Shown: piece after piece, positions 12,834-14,046 of the stretch
How the letters are laid out: every line of letters begins with the position of its first letter
Numbering within the stretch: the stretch's first letter is position 1
Source: Pseudanabaenales cyanobacterium
GTDB taxonomy: Bacteria > Cyanobacteriota > Cyanobacteriia > Phormidesmidales > Phormidesmidaceae
Direction: 5' to 3'
NCBI GenBank assembly: GCA_022360135.1
Contig: JAKSDM010000254.1
Coordinates: forward strand, 1-14,046
Length of the DNA: 14,046 bases
Made by a program: the position numbers and the translations under genes
Notes under the pieces: model-generated
Databases searched by the model: none
Told to the model about the DNA's origin: nothing
Seen by the model: only the letters and a program-made list of their open reading frames with translations

Positions 12834-14046
12834 ATGGCAGCCCCTAGCTTGGCAGCTCCGCCAACACCTTGGTCGAGCAATTTGGCCGAGCCCCAGATCG
12901 ATCCAACGGCCTATGTGCATTCCTTCTCCAAACTTATTGGGGATGTACGGATTGGTTCTAATGTATTAATCGCGCCGGGGGTCTCCATTCGGGCAGACGA
13001 GGGCATGCCTTTCTACATTGGCGAGGGGACCAATATTCAGGATGGGGTGGTGATTCATGGCCTGGGACAGGGCTGTGTCCTAGGAGACGATCAAAAACAG
13101 TACTCGGTCTGGATTGGTCACAATGCCTGCATTACTCATAAAGCCTTAATACACGGTCCGGCCTATATTGGCGAGGGCTGTTTTGTGGGATTTCGATCCA
13201 CCGTTTTTAATGCTCGGTTGGGCAAGGGCAGCATTGTTATGATGCACGCCTTGATTCAGGATGTGGAGATTCCCCCTGGAAAATATGTCCCCTCGGGCAT
13301 GATTGTCACCAATCAGCATCAAGCAGATCAGTTGCCGGATGTACAGTCTGCTGATCTGGAGTTTGTTCAGGATGTCTTGAGTGTGAACAAAGCTCTACGA
13401 TCGGGCTACCTCTGCGCTGAGAACGCCGCCTGCATTACTCCAATTCGAGAAAACCGCAATAGCGAAAGCGCTGACTTGTCAGTTCGCCACTATCAGAGCC
13501 AACCCAATGAATGCAATGGATTAAGTACGATGCAAAGCCAGAGATTAACCCCGGAAATTGTTCATCAAGTTAGACAGCTGCTCAACCAGGGCTACCGGAT
13601 TGGCACTGAGCATGCTGATTCGCGCCGCTATCGCAGTGGGGTGTGGCAGACCTGCAGTCCAGTCAAATCCACCCGAGAGTCGGAGGTGTTTGCCGCTCTA
13701 GAGGCGTGTCTGGCTGAACACAGAGGGGAATACGTGCGCATGTTCGGCATTGACCCCGTCGCCAAGAGTCGGATTGGCGCAGTCACCATCCAACGAGGCG
13801 ATGGCAAGCCATTGGAAATTGCTGGCGCCCCGATCGCCCCGGCTGCCAGAAGTTATAACGCGCCCAGCTATAGTGCTTCGAGTTATAGCAGCGGCTCAAC
13901 CCCGCCTCTCAGCAACGGCGTCAGTGCAGAAGCGGCGGAGCGGGTGAGACAATTCCTCCACCAGGGTTATCGGATTGGTGTAGAGCATGCCGACTCCCGT
14001 CGCTATCGTAGTGGCGCATGGCAGACCTGTCCGCCGATTCAATCTA
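12834..14046 (+). CDS. ccmM: Carboxysome scaffold protein CcmM (partial, 3' end off the window)
   Basis: CcmM organises Rubisco and links it to the shell. The frame stays open for 404 codons to the right edge. Residues about 15-200 form a left-handed beta-helix of the gamma-carbonic anhydrase type with zinc ligands H75 (VVIH), H102 and H107 (ITHKALIHG), R53 and D55 (SIRADE), and Q69-D70. C194 and C200 match the disulfide pair that activates the Thermosynechococcus enzyme. Two RbcS-like (SSUL) modules follow: residues about 238-322, and from about 363 onward, incomplete. Each has RQLLNQGYRIG or its equivalent, EHADSRRYRSG and WQTC. They are joined by an S/P/A/Y-rich linker (330-362). The ATG at 12834 has AAGGA nine bases upstream. 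M233 (13530) could be an internal start for a short, SSUL-only form. One or more further SSUL modules may lie beyond the window. Confidence 0.96.
   Translation, partial: MAAPSLAAPPTPWSSNLAEPQIDPTAYVHSFSKLIGDVRIGSNVLIAPGVSIRADEGMPFYIGEGTNIQDGVVIHGLGQGCVLGDDQKQYSVWIGHNACITHKALIHGPAYIGEGCFVGFRSTVFNARLGKGSIVMMHALIQDVEIPPGKYVPSGMIVTNQHQADQLPDVQSADLEFVQDVLSVNKALRSGYLCAENAACITPIRENRNSESADLSVRHYQSQPNECNGLSTMQSQRLTPEIVHQVRQLLNQGYRIGTEHADSRRYRSGVWQTCSPVKSTRESEVFAALEACLAEHRGEYVRMFGIDPVAKSRIGAVTIQRGDGKPLEIAGAPIAPAARSYNAPSYSASSYSSGSTPPLSNGVSAEAAERVRQFLHQGYRIGVEHADSRRYRSGAWQTCPPIQS
13530..13532 (+). promoter_or_regulatory. Candidate internal start codon for a short CcmM isoform
   Basis: The in-frame ATG at codon 233 lies just before the first SSUL module, in a non-conserved linker, with GGA nine bases upstream. 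Synechococcus CcmM makes a short form (CcmM35) by internal initiation at the equivalent place. The weak ribosome binding site leaves this uncertain. Confidence 0.45.

Noticed and set aside
12751..12969. Plus-strand open frame of 72 codons at the start of ccmM
   Set aside because: It overlaps the beginning of ccmM in another frame and resembles nothing; the true gene starts at 12834 with a good ribosome binding site and clear CcmM homology.

Overview
The window looks like chromosomal DNA from a beta-cyanobacterium. The clearest evidence is the start of a beta-carboxysome operon in the canonical order ccmK2-ccmK1-ccmL-ccmM. Supporting evidence is the octamer GCGATCGC (HIP1, a cyanobacterial hallmark), which I count 13 times in 14 kb, all inside genes. 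Lineage-typical families (DUF1822, Uma2, YqeK-RsfS) are also present. I see no tRNA, rRNA, transposase, phage gene or CRISPR array.

Layout. Positions 1-1027 (minus strand) carry rsfS (its C-terminus runs off the window) and yqeK, a ribosome-silencing/HD-phosphohydrolase pair. Positions 1255-2615 (plus) carry a membrane-anchored coiled-coil/HEAT-repeat protein and, 11 bases later, a small cytosolic cyclophilin, closed by a strong hairpin. Positions 2853-3767 encode a WaaE-like family 2 glycosyltransferase. Positions 3918-6313 hold a tight two-gene unit: a divergent sigma-70-like protein followed after 5 bases by a DUF1822 protein. Positions 6310-7881 (minus) hold a histone-deacetylase-like amidohydrolase followed by a Uma2-family PD-(D/E)XK protein. 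gyrA (8076-10877) follows a leader with an extended -10 promoter and a nested hairpin. A gene-free stretch of about 800 bases (10878-11674) holds two GC-rich inverted-repeat elements and several palindromes and short repeats. The ccm operon then runs from 11675 off the right edge.

The ccm genes work together. CcmK2 and CcmK1 form the hexameric shell facets and CcmL the pentameric vertices. CcmM has an N-terminal gamma-carbonic anhydrase-like domain plus RbcS-like modules that gather Rubisco. CcmM here keeps all three zinc histidines (H75, H102, H107) and the activating cysteine pair (C194, C200), so it is probably an active, redox-gated enzyme. Its frame (12834 to the window end) has no stop inside the window.

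I do not see a clearly undescribed multi-gene system. The best candidates for something new are the sigma-like/DUF1822 pair, the dyad and repeat cluster upstream of ccmK2, the repeat-expanded acidic tail of GyrA together with its structured leader, and a hairpin that overlaps the ribosome binding site of the HEAT-repeat gene.
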